Shown here piece after piece: positions 45,141 to 53,848 of a stretch of 64,000 nucleotides of DNA (position 1 is the first letter of the stretch; every line of letters begins with the position of its first letter). Source of the stretch: Romboutsia sp. CE17 (GTDB taxonomy: Bacteria; Bacillota; Clostridia; Peptostreptococcales; Peptostreptococcaceae); the NCBI RefSeq assembly GCF_012317385.1, contig NZ_CP051144.1, positions 1,984,001 to 2,048,000 of the forward strand, written 5' to 3'. Below the pieces are notes generated by a model. That model saw only the letters and a program-made list of their open reading frames with translations. It ran no database searches and was not told where the DNA came from. The position numbers and the translations under genes were made by a program.

Positions 45141-45500
45141 GGTTTGACCCCCTTAAATTATTTTTTATTTTTATTTTGCTCAAAAAACTTTTAAAAATAT
45201 CTTATTTATGTAATATTAATTCTAACTACTATAATACTATAAATGTATTATAATTTAAACCTACTTAATTTCATTTTAAATTATAACCATATGTATCTAA
45301 CAATATATTCTAATTTACTTTTTATTTTTGTTATTTACTTTATGGCTAATTATATATATAATTTTATATGATAGTTGCAAATTGTTCAATAATAATATAT
45401 AAGACAAATGTATATTTCTATTGCAGAAATTTGATATTTGTGTTAATATAAATATGTTTTTAGTCTTTAAATAGTTATCATTTTAAGGAGGTGTACGATA
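45141..45500. other. 360-base divergent intergenic region, yloU / rpmB
   Basis: AT-rich, with the rpmB promoter at 45375-45403 on the plus strand and the rpmB ribosome site AAGGAGGTG just before the gene. For yloU a GGGGG ribosome site is clear but no promoter is convincing. No leader hairpin, riboswitch or small reading frame with a ribosome site was seen. Confidence 0.6.
45375..45403 (+). promoter_or_regulatory. sigma-A-type promoter of rpmB
   Basis: TTGCAA, 17 bases, TATAAG, ending 98 bases before the rpmB start. Spacing is ideal and both boxes keep the key bases. Confidence 0.55.
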
Positions 45501-45689
45501 ATGGCTAAAGTATGTAGCGTATGTGGTAAAGGGAAAGTTTCAGGAAACCAAGTATCACACTCAAATAGACACAGCAGAAGAACTTGGTCTGCTAACTTAA
45601 GAAGCGTTAGAGCTATAATAGATGGAACTCCTAAGAGAGTTAAAGTTTGTACTAGATGTTTACGTTCTGGTAAAGTTGAAAGAGCTTAA
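45501..45689 (+). CDS. rpmB: 50S ribosomal protein L28
   Basis: A 62-residue basic protein: MAKVCSVCGKGKVSGNQVSH at the start and VKVCTRCLRSGKVERA at the end. Two CxxC pairs (about 5-8 and 52-55) mark the zinc-binding form of L28. AAGGAGG precedes it. It is alone on the plus strand inside a minus-strand block, with its own promoter and terminator, as in Bacillus. Confidence 0.98.
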   Translation: MAKVCSVCGKGKVSGNQVSHSNRHSRRTWSANLRSVRAIIDGTPKRVKVCTRCLRSGKVERA

Positions 45690-45700
45690 TTACTTATTAA

Positions 45701-45736
45701 AAAAAGCCTACTAATATAAGTAGGCTTTTATTTTTT
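45701..45736. terminator. terminator shared by rpmB and spoVM
   Basis: Eleven-pair stem AAAAGCCTACT / AGTAGGCTTTT, six-base loop, with T-runs on both strands (TTTTATTTTTTAT on plus, TTTTTTTAAT on minus). It lies between two convergent genes. Confidence 0.88.
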
Positions 45737-45753
45737 ATATATTTGTCTTTTCT

Positions 45754-45831
45754 TTACTTCTTTCCATTTCTCATAAATTTTAAAACTATATTAGATAACC
45801 ATTTTGGTAATTTTATAGTTACCATTTTCAT
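45754..45831 (-). CDS. spoVM: stage V sporulation protein M (SpoVM), 25 residues
   Basis: A tiny amphipathic helix that senses convex forespore membrane and starts coat and cortex assembly with SpoIVA. The product, MKMVTIKLPKWLSNIVLKFM plus RNGKK, aligns with the Bacillus protein (26 residues): the MK..TIKLPK core with the key Pro9, a hydrophobic face and a basic end are kept. A GGGGGG ribosome site lies 8 bases before the ATG. Its location between thiN and rpmB is exactly that of Bacillus spoVM. It is far below usual gene-caller limits, so it is easily missed. A sigma-E promoter is expected but was not clearly seen. Confidence 0.92.
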   Translation of the reverse strand: MKMVTIKLPKWLSNIVLKFMRNGKK

Positions 45832-45947
45832 TGTTTTATCCCCCCATTTAATAAACTAATATATAAGACCTCTATTTATCTTTATTCATTTGTACCTAAA
45901 TATATTTCTTCTATCAAATTAAAATAATATAAATGACTTAATAATTC

Positions 45948-46097
45948 CTAATATAAGAATAATATAACTCCACACACTATAAGAACCAATGCTGTGAGTG
46001 TAGAAAAAATCCAACTTGGGAGTATCATAGACATAATCACTGCTGCTCCCGTAGCAATACATATTATTCCTAACAGCCCTTTCGATTGATTTCTCAT
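45948..46097 (-). CDS. small membrane protein, 49 residues, unknown
   Basis: Reads MRNQSKGLLGIICIATGAAV, then IMSMILPSWIFSTLTALVLI and VCGVILFLY, with a GAGGGGGT ribosome site nine bases before the ATG. Two hydrophobic halves joined by a Pro-Ser-Trp turn suggest a membrane hairpin, with a short basic N-terminus inside. Small proteins of this look are common in Clostridia but I know no function. It stands alone between the thiN terminator and spoVM (117 bases) and may be co-transcribed with spoVM. An overlapping longer minus-strand frame (45919-46146) lacks a good ribosome site and is a shadow. Confidence 0.75.
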   Translation of the reverse strand: MRNQSKGLLGIICIATGAAVIMSMILPSWIFSTLTALVLIVCGVILFLY

Positions 46098-46201
46098 AAA
46101 ATACCCCCTCACTCACCGCATTATTATTATACTTTAATTTATGCACATAAAAATCTAATTAGACCTATCCTACATTTTTCTTCAATATTTCTTACTAAAA
46201 T

Positions 46202-46235
46202 AAAAATAAGCATGCCAAATTAGCATACTTATTTT
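46202..46235 (-). terminator. terminator after thiN
   Basis: Minus strand AATAAGTATGC - 7 bases - GCATGCTTATT (11 pairs, one G-U) then TTTTA. It ends the rsgA-rpe-thiN unit 19 bases after the stop. Confidence 0.8.
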
Positions 46236-46253
46236 CTATATGGATATCTATTT

Positions 46254-46898
46254 TTAATTTATATTTCTTATTACTAGTAAAGCACCTTCTTTTACACTTA
46301 CAGAACAAAGTTTACCTAGCATAACATTTGAAATACCTAAAGGCATTGAATATTTCATATTATATTCTTCTAGTGGATACTCTAAATTTTCTAATGTAAC
46401 CCCATTAGCGTCTCCTTTTGTAGGTATAACAGATATTATATCACCCTTATTTCCTTTAAGTACAAGCTTTTCATTTATAGCTAATTGTATCTCTTCTTTT
46501 TCAGAAATAATTTTTGGAAAAATATTCTTTTCTCTTATGTAATATAATAAGTTTATATTTGCAATAGTATGGTCAATTCTTCCACCCATAGCAGCTATTA
46601 AATCTATTCTTTTTGCATTTAACTTCTCTGCTAAATAAATACAAATTTCCATATCTGTTTCATCTTTCTTAGAAGGAAATTTTTCAAAGCTAACATTTTT
46701 TTCTTTATAATAATTTATTACACTTTCACTTGCAGAATCCAAATCGCCTATTATATAATCAGGAATTATGTCCATATTATATGCATGATTAGCTCCTCCA
46801 TCTGCACAAATAATAAAATCATATTTTTCCTTATTTATAATTTTTTTAATTATATTATAGTCTTTAACTTCTCCATTAAGTATAATGCATACCTTCAT
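46254..46898 (-). CDS. thiN: thiamine pyrophosphokinase ThiN
   Basis: Makes thiamine diphosphate from thiamine and ATP. The 214-residue protein has ICADGGANHAY (about 30-40), IPDYIIGDLDSASE (about 45-58), KKDETDMEICIYLA (about 76-89) and IAAMGGRIDHTIANI (about 101-115), all TPK active-site motifs. The C-terminal beta-sandwich domain binds thiamine. It is eight bases after rpe, the same order as Bacillus yloS. No TPP riboswitch is nearby. Confidence 0.96.
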   Translation of the reverse strand: MKVCIILNGEVKDYNIIKKIINKEKYDFIICADGGANHAYNMDIIPDYIIGDLDSASESVINYYKEKNVSFEKFPSKKDETDMEICIYLAEKLNAKRIDLIAAMGGRIDHTIANINLLYYIREKNIFPKIISEKEEIQLAINEKLVLKGNKGDIISVIPTKGDANGVTLENLEYPLEEYNMKYSMPLGISNVMLGKLCSVSVKEGALLVIRNIN

Positions 46899-46906
46899 AA
46901 CATCAC

Positions 46907-47563
46907 CTATTTAGAAGCATTTTTCCTAAATAAATCTACAGTTTCTTGTATATTATTACTATTAAATATAGCAGAACCAGCTACTATTATATTGGCACCA
47001 GCATCAACTACTTTGTCCACATTTTCTGGCTTTATACCGCCATCAACCTGTATATCTACCTTTAAGTTTTTAGAGTCTATAATTGACTTTAATTCTTTTA
47101 TTTTAGGAATGGTACTTTCTATAAATGACTGACCTCCAAATCCAGGATTAACAGTCATTATTAAAACCATATCCACATCTTCTAATACATGCTTAATAGT
47201 TTCTATTGGTGTTGCAGGATTTAATGCTACACCAGCTTTAATATTGTAAGATTTGATATTTTGTATAGTTCTATGAAGATGTTTACAAGCTTCCTGATGT
47301 ACAACTATAATATCACATCCTGCTTCTACAAATTCTTTTATATAGTTATCTGGATTTTCTATCATTAAATGAGCATCAAATACCATATTTACATCTTTTC
47401 TTAAGGATTTTACAATCCCTGGTCCTAGTGTTATGTTTGGAACAAAATGTCCATCCATTACATCTATATGTAAATACTCACACCCTGCACTTTCTACTTT
47501 TTTTACATCCTCTAATAACCTTGCAAAATCTGCTGATAATATTGATGGTGCTAATTTGATCAT
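46907..47563 (-). CDS. rpe: ribulose-phosphate 3-epimerase
   Basis: Interconverts ribulose 5-phosphate and xylulose 5-phosphate. The 218-residue TIM barrel begins MIKLAPSILSADFARL and shows HIDVMDGHFVPNITLGP (about 32-48), VMTVNPGFGGQSF (about 136-148, metal and phosphate loop) and VDGGIKPENV (about 173). It is two bases after rsgA, so translation is coupled. Confidence 0.97.
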   Translation of the reverse strand: MIKLAPSILSADFARLLEDVKKVESAGCEYLHIDVMDGHFVPNITLGPGIVKSLRKDVNMVFDAHLMIENPDNYIKEFVEAGCDIIVVHQEACKHLHRTIQNIKSYNIKAGVALNPATPIETIKHVLEDVDMVLIMTVNPGFGGQSFIESTIPKIKELKSIIDSKNLKVDIQVDGGIKPENVDKVVDAGANIIVAGSAIFNSNNIQETVDLFRKNASK

Positions 47564-47565
47564 AC

Positions 47566-48456
47566 CTAGTATCTCCTTTTACCTTGTTTACTTTGTCTTA
47601 TTTCATTTAAAAGCTGTATATAGCTATCATATCTTTCGTTTGATATTTCCCCCGCTTCTACAGCTTCTTTTACCCCACACCCAGGCTCATTCTCATGAAT
47701 ACATTTAGAACCAAATCTACAATCATCATAATTTTCAAATTCAATAAAGTATTCTTTAAGTTCATTTTCGTCTATATCATCTAAAGTCAAAGAACTAAAT
47801 CCTGGAGTATCAGCAACCATACCTCCACACTCTAATTTTAAAAGTTCAGCATGTCTAGTGGTATGCTTACCTCTTTTTATTTTATCACTTACTTCACCTG
47901 TTTGTAATTGGAAATTTCCATCTATTTCATTTAATAAACTTGATTTACCTACTCCTGATGGTCCAGCGAAAACAACAACATTACCTCTTAGTTCATCCTT
48001 AATTTTATCTACATTTAACTTAGTTTTATTGCTTACAGGTATAACCTTATATCCACTAAGTTCATATATACTTTTAATTTTTTCTAAAGTATTATCATCA
48101 TCTAAGTCTGATTTAGTTAATACTATAACAATGTCTAAATTTTCTTTTTCCGCTAATACTATAAATCTATCTAATAAAGATAAATGTGGCTTAGGATTTT
48201 TAACAGCAAAAACTATTAGTGCTTTATCAACATTTGCAATTGGTGGTCTTATTAACTCAGTATCTCTTTCATCAATTTCTTCTACTACCCCTTTTTTATT
48301 CTCTTCATCTACCACACTTATACGAACTCTATCCCCTACTAGAGGAGTTATTTTTTGTTTTCTAAAAATGCCTCTAGCTCTACATTCATAAATCCCCATT
48401 TCTGTATCTACGTAATAAAATCCCCCTATTCCTTTTATAATCTTTCCTTGTAACAT
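47566..48456 (-). CDS. rsgA: ribosome small subunit GTPase RsgA
   Basis: Circularly permuted GTPase that checks late 30S assembly. The 296-residue order is: N-terminal OB-fold (about 1-65; GDRVRIS), G4 VLTKSDL (about 112-118), G5-type segment, G1 GPSGVGKSSLLNEI (about 165-178), G3 DTPGFSSL (about 216), and a C-terminal zinc domain with CRFGSKCIHENEPGC (about 245-260). In Bacillus it is a PrkC substrate (CpgA), and prkC is next upstream, separated by a terminator. Confidence 0.97.
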   Translation of the reverse strand: MLQGKIIKGIGGFYYVDTEMGIYECRARGIFRKQKITPLVGDRVRISVVDEENKKGVVEEIDERDTELIRPPIANVDKALIVFAVKNPKPHLSLLDRFIVLAEKENLDIVIVLTKSDLDDDNTLEKIKSIYELSGYKVIPVSNKTKLNVDKIKDELRGNVVVFAGPSGVGKSSLLNEIDGNFQLQTGEVSDKIKRGKHTTRHAELLKLECGGMVADTPGFSSLTLDDIDENELKEYFIEFENYDDCRFGSKCIHENEPGCGVKEAVEAGEISNERYDSYIQLLNEIRQSKQGKRRY

Positions 48457-48621
48457 TAAATTCCTCCTTTAAATTTTGGTATGTCTATTTAAATAAACGA
48501 TATATAAATAATTCTATTTCTCAATTTACTATCTTACTATATTTTATACATATTTCCTATAAAAAGTAATATTTTAAAAATTTTTTATAAATTATTTGTG
48601 AAATAGGATTTCATATAAAGT

Positions 48622-48663
48622 AAAAAAATAAGTTAGAGTATTATAAAAATACTCTAACTTATT
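48622..48663 (-). terminator. terminator after prkC
   Basis: Perfect 14-pair stem AATAAGTTAGAGTA / TACTCTAACTTATT, nine-base loop, seven T on the minus strand, beginning five bases after the prkC stop. It shows that rsgA-rpe-thiN is at least partly a separate unit. Confidence 0.92.
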
Positions 48664-48667
48664 TATA

Positions 48668-50608
48668 CTATTCTGTAACAGGACTTTCCGTTTCACCGTC
48701 ATTAGTTCCACTATCGCTTCCTCCACCTTCAGTAGTTCCTCCAGATGAGTCTCCATTTCCGTCTGTACTTCCGCTTCCGTCATCTGTACTTCCACTTCCG
48801 CCATCTGTACTTCCGCTTCCGCCACTTGTACTTCCACTTCCGCCACCTGTACTTCCGCTTCCGCCACTTGTACTTCCACTTCCGCCACCGGTACTTCCAC
48901 TTCCGCCACCTGTGCTTGGCCTATTCGTAATTCCATTACTACTTCCGCCACCTGTACTTGGTCTATTCGTAGTTCCATTATTATTGTTATTTGAATTACC
49001 TGTTGTTGGTGGATTTAATGTATCATCCAAATCATCATTATCATCATCTGATTCACTTTCTTTTGGACCTTTACTTACAACAACATCAACATCATCACCT
49101 TTAGATATATTAGTTGTTCCTGAATTTGGGCTTTGACTTAATACTATACCTTCTTTATAAGTATCACTGTATTCATATTTTATATTTCCTAGATTTAAAT
49201 TATTTTGTGTTAATATATTTTCAGCATCACTTAATGTTAATCCAACTAACCTGGGTACTTCACCTTGTTTTTGCCCTTTACTTAAAACTATACTTACAGT
49301 ATCTCCCTCAGCTACTTGAGTTCCTGCTACAGGACTTTGAGATATAACGTAGTCTTTTTCTACTGTATCACTGTATTCATCTCTAACTATAACTTTTAAA
49401 CCTAAATCTTTAAGTTCTTTATTAACAGATTCTAAATCTTTATTTGTAAAATCAGGAATAGTTATAAGTTGTTCTTCTTGAGAACTTCCACCAATCATAC
49501 CTGAAACAAATTTATATATGAAAAATACTTGAGCAATCAAAATTAACCCTAATATTACAGCTGCTATCTTCAACCTCTTTTTAACCTTTGGGCTATCTTC
49601 TTTGACAACTTTATTTTTTCTTTTTTTATTCTTTTCTTTATTTTTAGGTGGTTGTATTATTTGCGGTTCTTCTTCTAATAACTCATCATATTCATCTTCA
49701 TCTTCAAAATCAACACTTTCTTCCACTCTATCCATTTCAATATGCTTAGTAGCATAGTTATCATATTCTTTTATAAAATCTAGGTCTATGTTTTTTTCTA
49801 CATAATCTATATCTTCTATTAATTCCTCAGCACTTTGATATCTATTTTCACTAGATTTCTCAGTTAATTTTTTTATAATTGTTCTTACACTTTGAGGTAT
49901 ACTTACTTTTTCTTCTGAAGTAAATTCTACATCTTCATTTATATGTTGTAATGCTATAGATATAGGGCTATCTCCTCTAAATGGAACTCTACCTATTATC
50001 ATTTCATATAAAACTATACCTAAAGAATATAAATCAGCAGTTGCATTTACATGATTTCCCTTGGCTTGTTCTGGAGAAAAATAATGTACAGATCCTATAA
50101 TGCTGCCTATATTAGTCATTGTAGAGTTTGTTACTGCTTTTGCTATACCAAAATCTGCAACTTTAACAATTCTACCTTCATTAGATATTAATATATTATG
50201 AGGTTTTATATCTCTATGAACAATTCCTTTTTTATGAGCAGCGCTTAAAGCCATTGCTATTTGCTTGGTAATATCTAAAGCAGTGTACTCATCTAAAGTC
50301 CCTTCATTTTTTATTATATCTTTTAGATTTTGTCCATCTATATATTCCATTACTATATAGTGAACCTTACCATCTTCCCCTACATCATATACATTAACTA
50401 TATTAGGATGAGAAAGGCTTGCCACTGCCTCAGCTTCCCTCTTAAACTTATTTAGAAATTCTTCATCATCTACGAATTCCGGTCTAAGAACTTTAACTGC
50501 TACAGTTCTGTTTAATAATTTATCTTTTGCCTCATATACAAAAGCCATACCACCATCACCAATTTTTCTAATGATCTGGTATCTATTTCCTAAAATTGTA
50601 TCTCCCAC
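48668..50608 (-). CDS. prkC: serine/threonine kinase PrkC with PASTA domains and a repeat tail
   Basis: Membrane kinase that senses muropeptides or lipid II and can trigger germination. Domains: kinase (about 10-270; GDGGMAFVYEA, Lys39, HRDIKPHN at 131-138, DFG at 152-154), basic/acidic linker, one membrane helix (about 348-367), and two PASTA repeats (382-446, 449-514), fewer than the three of Bacillus. The last 132 residues are low-complexity: an Asp run, Asn run, two TNRPSTGGGS copies, then seven 7-residue units of GGSGSTx type, all outside the cell. 12 bases after prpC. The tail could be a cell-wall spacer and may vary in length between strains. Confidence 0.95.
   Translation of the reverse strand: MGDTILGNRYQIIRKIGDGGMAFVYEAKDKLLNRTVAVKVLRPEFVDDEEFLNKFKREAEAVASLSHPNIVNVYDVGEDGKVHYIVMEYIDGQNLKDIIKNEGTLDEYTALDITKQIAMALSAAHKKGIVHRDIKPHNILISNEGRIVKVADFGIAKAVTNSTMTNIGSIIGSVHYFSPEQAKGNHVNATADLYSLGIVLYEMIIGRVPFRGDSPISIALQHINEDVEFTSEEKVSIPQSVRTIIKKLTEKSSENRYQSAEELIEDIDYVEKNIDLDFIKEYDNYATKHIEMDRVEESVDFEDEDEYDELLEEEPQIIQPPKNKEKNKKRKNKVVKEDSPKVKKRLKIAAVILGLILIAQVFFIYKFVSGMIGGSSQEEQLITIPDFTNKDLESVNKELKDLGLKVIVRDEYSDTVEKDYVISQSPVAGTQVAEGDTVSIVLSKGQKQGEVPRLVGLTLSDAENILTQNNLNLGNIKYEYSDTYKEGIVLSQSPNSGTTNISKGDDVDVVVSKGPKESESDDDNDDLDDTLNPPTTGNSNNNNNGTTNRPSTGGGSSNGITNRPSTGGGSGSTGGGSGSTSGGSGSTGGGSGSTSGGSGSTDGGSGSTDDGSGSTDGNGDSSGGTTEGGGSDSGTNDGETESPVTE
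48764..48910 (-). repeat. seven 21-base tandem repeats inside prkC
   Basis: On the plus strand the unit begins TGTACTTCC and recurs exactly every 21 bases from 48764 to about 48910. It encodes heptads such as GGGSGST, SGGSGST and DGGSGST. Units differ at few positions and partly alternate (CTTCCG / CTTCCA), as if copied in pairs. In-frame gain or loss by slippage would only change tail length. Confidence 0.88.
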
Positions 50609-50620
50609 TTTATCACCGTC

Positions 50621-51373
50621 CTAATTATGCTTTATTAGTATAACTGATACGTTATCTTTTCCAGAAACGTCATTAGCTACATCTATTAATTTTTTATTTG
50701 TAATGGATATGTCTTCGTTATTTAAAAGTATATCTTCTATATCCTCTTTAGCTACAAACCCAGTTAATCCATCGCTAGCTAAAAGAATTAAGTCATTTTC
50801 ATTTAATTTAACTTTAAATATATCTACTATAACTATTTCATCAGTCCCCATAGCTCTAGTTATATGATTTCTATGAGGATGATTTACGGCTTCTTCCTCA
50901 GTTATTACATTAGCTCTTAATAGTTCTTCTACAACTGAATGATCTATACTAATTTGATTCAATCTAGATCCACTTAGTAAATAGCATCTACTATCTCCTA
51001 CATTTGCAACATATAGATTATCTTTATATAAGATAGCTGTTACTAATGTTGTTCCCATGCCTGTACACTCTTCTTCTTCAATAGATTTTTGGTGTATAAT
51101 AGAGTTTACATTATTATAAGCTTGTTTTATTATATCATCAATATAATCTATTTTTATGCTATCACTTTGTAATAAATTTTCTTTTAAAAATTTCAGGATA
51201 TTTTCTACAGCTAATTTACTAGCCACTTCACCTTTATTATGCCCACCCATACCGTCAGCAAGGGCAAATATTCCTATAACTTCTTCACTTTTAGTTTTTA
51301 TAACTTCCCCTCTACAGTAATCTTCATTATTTTTCCTTACTTTTCCTACGTGGGAGTCACAGCTATAAATCAT
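50621..51373 (-). CDS. prpC: PP2C-type protein phosphatase PrpC
   Basis: Removes phosphates placed by PrkC. The 250-residue PP2C/SpoIIE-like fold shows GKVRKNNEDYC (about 10-20), ALADGMGGHNKGEVAS (about 37-52, metal Asp), GTTLVTAILY, VANVGDSRCYLLS (about 117-129) and ASDGLTGFV (about 198-206). It lacks membrane segments, so it acts from the cytoplasm on the kinase and its targets. It precedes prkC by 12 bases and follows rlmN by about 17. Confidence 0.97.
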   Translation of the reverse strand: MIYSCDSHVGKVRKNNEDYCRGEVIKTKSEEVIGIFALADGMGGHNKGEVASKLAVENILKFLKENLLQSDSIKIDYIDDIIKQAYNNVNSIIHQKSIEEEECTGMGTTLVTAILYKDNLYVANVGDSRCYLLSGSRLNQISIDHSVVEELLRANVITEEEAVNHPHRNHITRAMGTDEIVIVDIFKVKLNENDLILLASDGLTGFVAKEDIEDILLNNEDISITNKKLIDVANDVSGKDNVSVILIKHN

Positions 51374-51390
51374 AAGATTTCCCCCTTAAG

Positions 51391-52422
51391 CTACTTATGT
51401 TTTCTTCTCAATTGTCCACAAGCTCCTCCTATATCTGAACCCATAGAAATTCTTACAGTAGCTGGTATATTATTTTTCTCTAAATAATCTCTAAACTTAT
51501 ATATATAAGACTTATCAGGTCTTTCGTATTCTCTTTCTTCTACTTTATTTATTGGTATTAAATTTACATGACATAACATGCCTTTTAAAAGCCTAACTAT
51601 CTCTTTAGCTTCTTTTTCAGAGTCATTCACACCTTTAATTAAAGAGTATTCAAATGTTACTCTTCTATTAGTCTTCTTTATATAATATTTACATGCATCT
51701 ATTAATTCATTTATTTTATATGCCTTTGCAACAGGCATTATCTCTCTTCTTTTTTCATCAAAAGGAGAGTGAAGTGATAGTGCTAAATTTATAGGTAAAC
51801 CTAAGTCTGCTAACTCATACATTTTAGGTACAACCCCACATGTAGATAGAGTTATATGTCTATAACCTATATTGAGACCATTTTTTTCATTTACTAATTT
51901 TAAGAACTTTTTAGTATTTTCAAAGTTATCTAAAGGTTCTCCACTTCCCATTAATACAAGATTCGATACTCTTTTACCTATATCCTCTTGAATTTTCATA
52001 ATTTGGTCTAAAATTTCCCAAGGCTCTAAATTCCTTATTAAACCTTCTAATGTTGATGCACAGAAGTTACATCCCATTCTACAACCAACCTGATTAGATA
52101 TACAAACAGTAACTCTATCTTCATAATCCATCATTACTGTTTCTATTATATTTCCATCATTAAGTAGAAATAGATATTTTTTAGTTTTATCTACCTTCGA
52201 TTCTAATTTTAGTTCTTGTTCTATATTCCCTATATAGGATACCTCTTCTAATTTTTCTCTTAAATTCTTAGGTATGTTCTTCATATCATCGAAAGTTTTA
52301 GCACCTTTATATATCCAAGAAAAGATTTGACTTCCTCTAAATGCTTTTTCGCCTATACTAACTAAAAATTCTTTTAACTCATCTTCTGTCATATTTTTTA
52401 ATGCTACTTTAGTTTGTTCCAT
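51391..52422 (-). CDS. rlmN: 23S rRNA (A2503-C2) / tRNA (A37-C2) methyltransferase RlmN
   Basis: Radical-SAM methyltransferase. The 343-residue protein has the cluster motif GCRMGCNFCAS (about 113-123), LVLMGSGEPLDNF (about 156), a conserved SLHSPFDEKR, and MGSDIGGACGQL near the C-terminus with the second catalytic Cys. The start is ATG at 52422 after AAGGTAG; a GTG three codons earlier overlaps the rsmB stop and ribosome site. The rsmB-rlmN-prpC-prkC order is that of Bacillus. Confidence 0.97.
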   Translation of the reverse strand: MEQTKVALKNMTEDELKEFLVSIGEKAFRGSQIFSWIYKGAKTFDDMKNIPKNLREKLEEVSYIGNIEQELKLESKVDKTKKYLFLLNDGNIIETVMMDYEDRVTVCISNQVGCRMGCNFCASTLEGLIRNLEPWEILDQIMKIQEDIGKRVSNLVLMGSGEPLDNFENTKKFLKLVNEKNGLNIGYRHITLSTCGVVPKMYELADLGLPINLALSLHSPFDEKRREIMPVAKAYKINELIDACKYYIKKTNRRVTFEYSLIKGVNDSEKEAKEIVRLLKGMLCHVNLIPINKVEEREYERPDKSYIYKFRDYLEKNNIPATVRISMGSDIGGACGQLRRKHK

Positions 52423-52430
52423 ATTTATCA

Positions 52431-53759
52431 CTACCTTACTCTTTCTAATTTTGCTATAAAGAAACCGTCTATATCGTGAATATTCGGATATATCTTCAAG
52501 TATCCATTATCTTGATTATCTAAGTCTACTTTAACTTCATTTATAGGAACTAATTTAAAATTATTATTATTATCTAAGAAATCCTTTATAACTTCTATAT
52601 TTTCATTATCTTGTATTGTACAAGTACTATAAATTAAAGTACCTCCGACTTTAACGTATTTTGATGCATTTTTTAGTATATCTTTTTGTATTTTAGGTAA
52701 ATCTTTAAGTTCTGCTTTTTCCTTATACTTTATTTCTGGCTTTCTTCTTATTATACCTAAACCAGAGCAAGGAACATCTGCTAGAACATAATCAAACTTA
52801 TCTATACTTTCTTCATCTAATACTGATGCATCAAAAGACTGAACTTCTACATTTGTAAGCCCTAATCTATCTACTGTAGATTGTATAAGCTTTAATTTAT
52901 GGTCAAATATATCTCTAGATACAACTTTTCCAGTATTATTCATTAATGTTGCTAGATGTGTAGTTTTTCCTCCTGGAGCGCTACAAACATCTAAAACTAA
53001 AGAGTTTTCTTTAGGATTCATAACCTTTCCAACCATCATAGAGCTTATATCTTGTATAGTAAACAGACCGTCTTTAAATAGTTGGTTATTTTCTATATTT
53101 TTTAGATTTTCAACTCTTATTGCTTCATCTATATTTGGTACTATACTACAATTTATACCTTCCGATTTTAGCTTTTCAATAAGAGAATCTCTACTAATTT
53201 TTAAAGTATTTGTTCTTAGATATACACTAGGTTTCTCACTATTTGCTTCTAATAAATCTTCAGTAAACTCCTCTGAGAAATTGTTAATCCAGTTCTTTAT
53301 CATCCAAGGCTTATAAGAGTATCTAGTAGCTAAATACATTATTTTATCGTCCTTTAAATCTACTTCTCCTATGGTATCCTTTTGTCTTATAACATTTCTA
53401 AGAATTGCATTTACAAACCCAGAAGACCTTTTATCGTATTTTTTAACTAAACTAACAGTTTCATTAACTGCAGCATAGTCAGAAATACTATTTAAAAGTA
53501 AAATTTGATAAATACCCATTCTAAGCAATATTTTAACATAAATATTCATTTTTTTGCATTTTATCTTTGAAAGTTTATCTATTATATAGTCTAAATAGTA
53601 CTTATTTTCAACTACACCATAAATAAGTTCTGTCGCTAAACCTCTATCTTGATTATTTAAATTTACATTCTTAAAATGCTTATTAATAGCTATATTAGAA
53701 TAGTTATTATTTTCTTCTATATCCAAAAGCACCTTAAGTGCCAATTCTCTTGCCTTCAT
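52431..53759 (-). CDS. rsmB: 16S rRNA (cytosine967-C5)-methyltransferase RsmB
   Basis: The 442-residue protein has an N-terminal NusB-like RNA-binding domain (about 1-130) and a SAM methyltransferase domain: VLDVCSAPGGKTTHLA (about 247-262), DVPCSGLG (about 319-326, catalytic Cys) and YSTCTIQDNEN (about 373-383, second Cys). It is followed by rlmN nine bases on. A strong hairpin terminator separates it from the zinc protease gene upstream, so it starts a unit. Confidence 0.97.
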   Translation of the reverse strand: MKARELALKVLLDIEENNNYSNIAINKHFKNVNLNNQDRGLATELIYGVVENKYYLDYIIDKLSKIKCKKMNIYVKILLRMGIYQILLLNSISDYAAVNETVSLVKKYDKRSSGFVNAILRNVIRQKDTIGEVDLKDDKIMYLATRYSYKPWMIKNWINNFSEEFTEDLLEANSEKPSVYLRTNTLKISRDSLIEKLKSEGINCSIVPNIDEAIRVENLKNIENNQLFKDGLFTIQDISSMMVGKVMNPKENSLVLDVCSAPGGKTTHLATLMNNTGKVVSRDIFDHKLKLIQSTVDRLGLTNVEVQSFDASVLDEESIDKFDYVLADVPCSGLGIIRRKPEIKYKEKAELKDLPKIQKDILKNASKYVKVGGTLIYSTCTIQDNENIEVIKDFLDNNNNFKLVPINEVKVDLDNQDNGYLKIYPNIHDIDGFFIAKLERVR

Positions 53760-53791
53760 ATATCGTCTCCTTAATTTATCTATCTCACTTT

Positions 53792-53844
53792 AAAAAAGGG
53801 ATGTCTTAATAGTGATTGGTATACCAATCACCTTAAGACAGCCC
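53792..53844 (-). terminator. terminator after the zinc protease gene (dispersed hairpin copy A)
   Basis: Long hairpin: GGG-A-TGTCTTAA, a 9-base GTGATTGGT arm, a two-base tip, and the complementary side, followed by six T on the minus strand. Its minus-strand arm GGGCTGTCTTAAGGTGA matches a second hairpin at 59258-59307 with one difference. Confidence 0.88.
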
Positions 53845-53848
53845 AATT

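Noticed and set aside
45919-46146. 75-residue minus-strand frame
   Set aside because: No ribosome site, odd Tyr/Asn-rich composition; it overlaps the better-supported 49-residue gene in another frame.
48764-48910. CRISPR-like array
   Set aside because: The 21-base units are contiguous with no spacers and lie in frame within prkC.
48592-48978. Minus-strand frame with repeated AEVEVQ units, and a plus-strand frame with FRHLYFH units (48745-48930)
   Set aside because: Both are alternative readings of the 21-base repeats inside prkC; neither has a supporting ribosome site.
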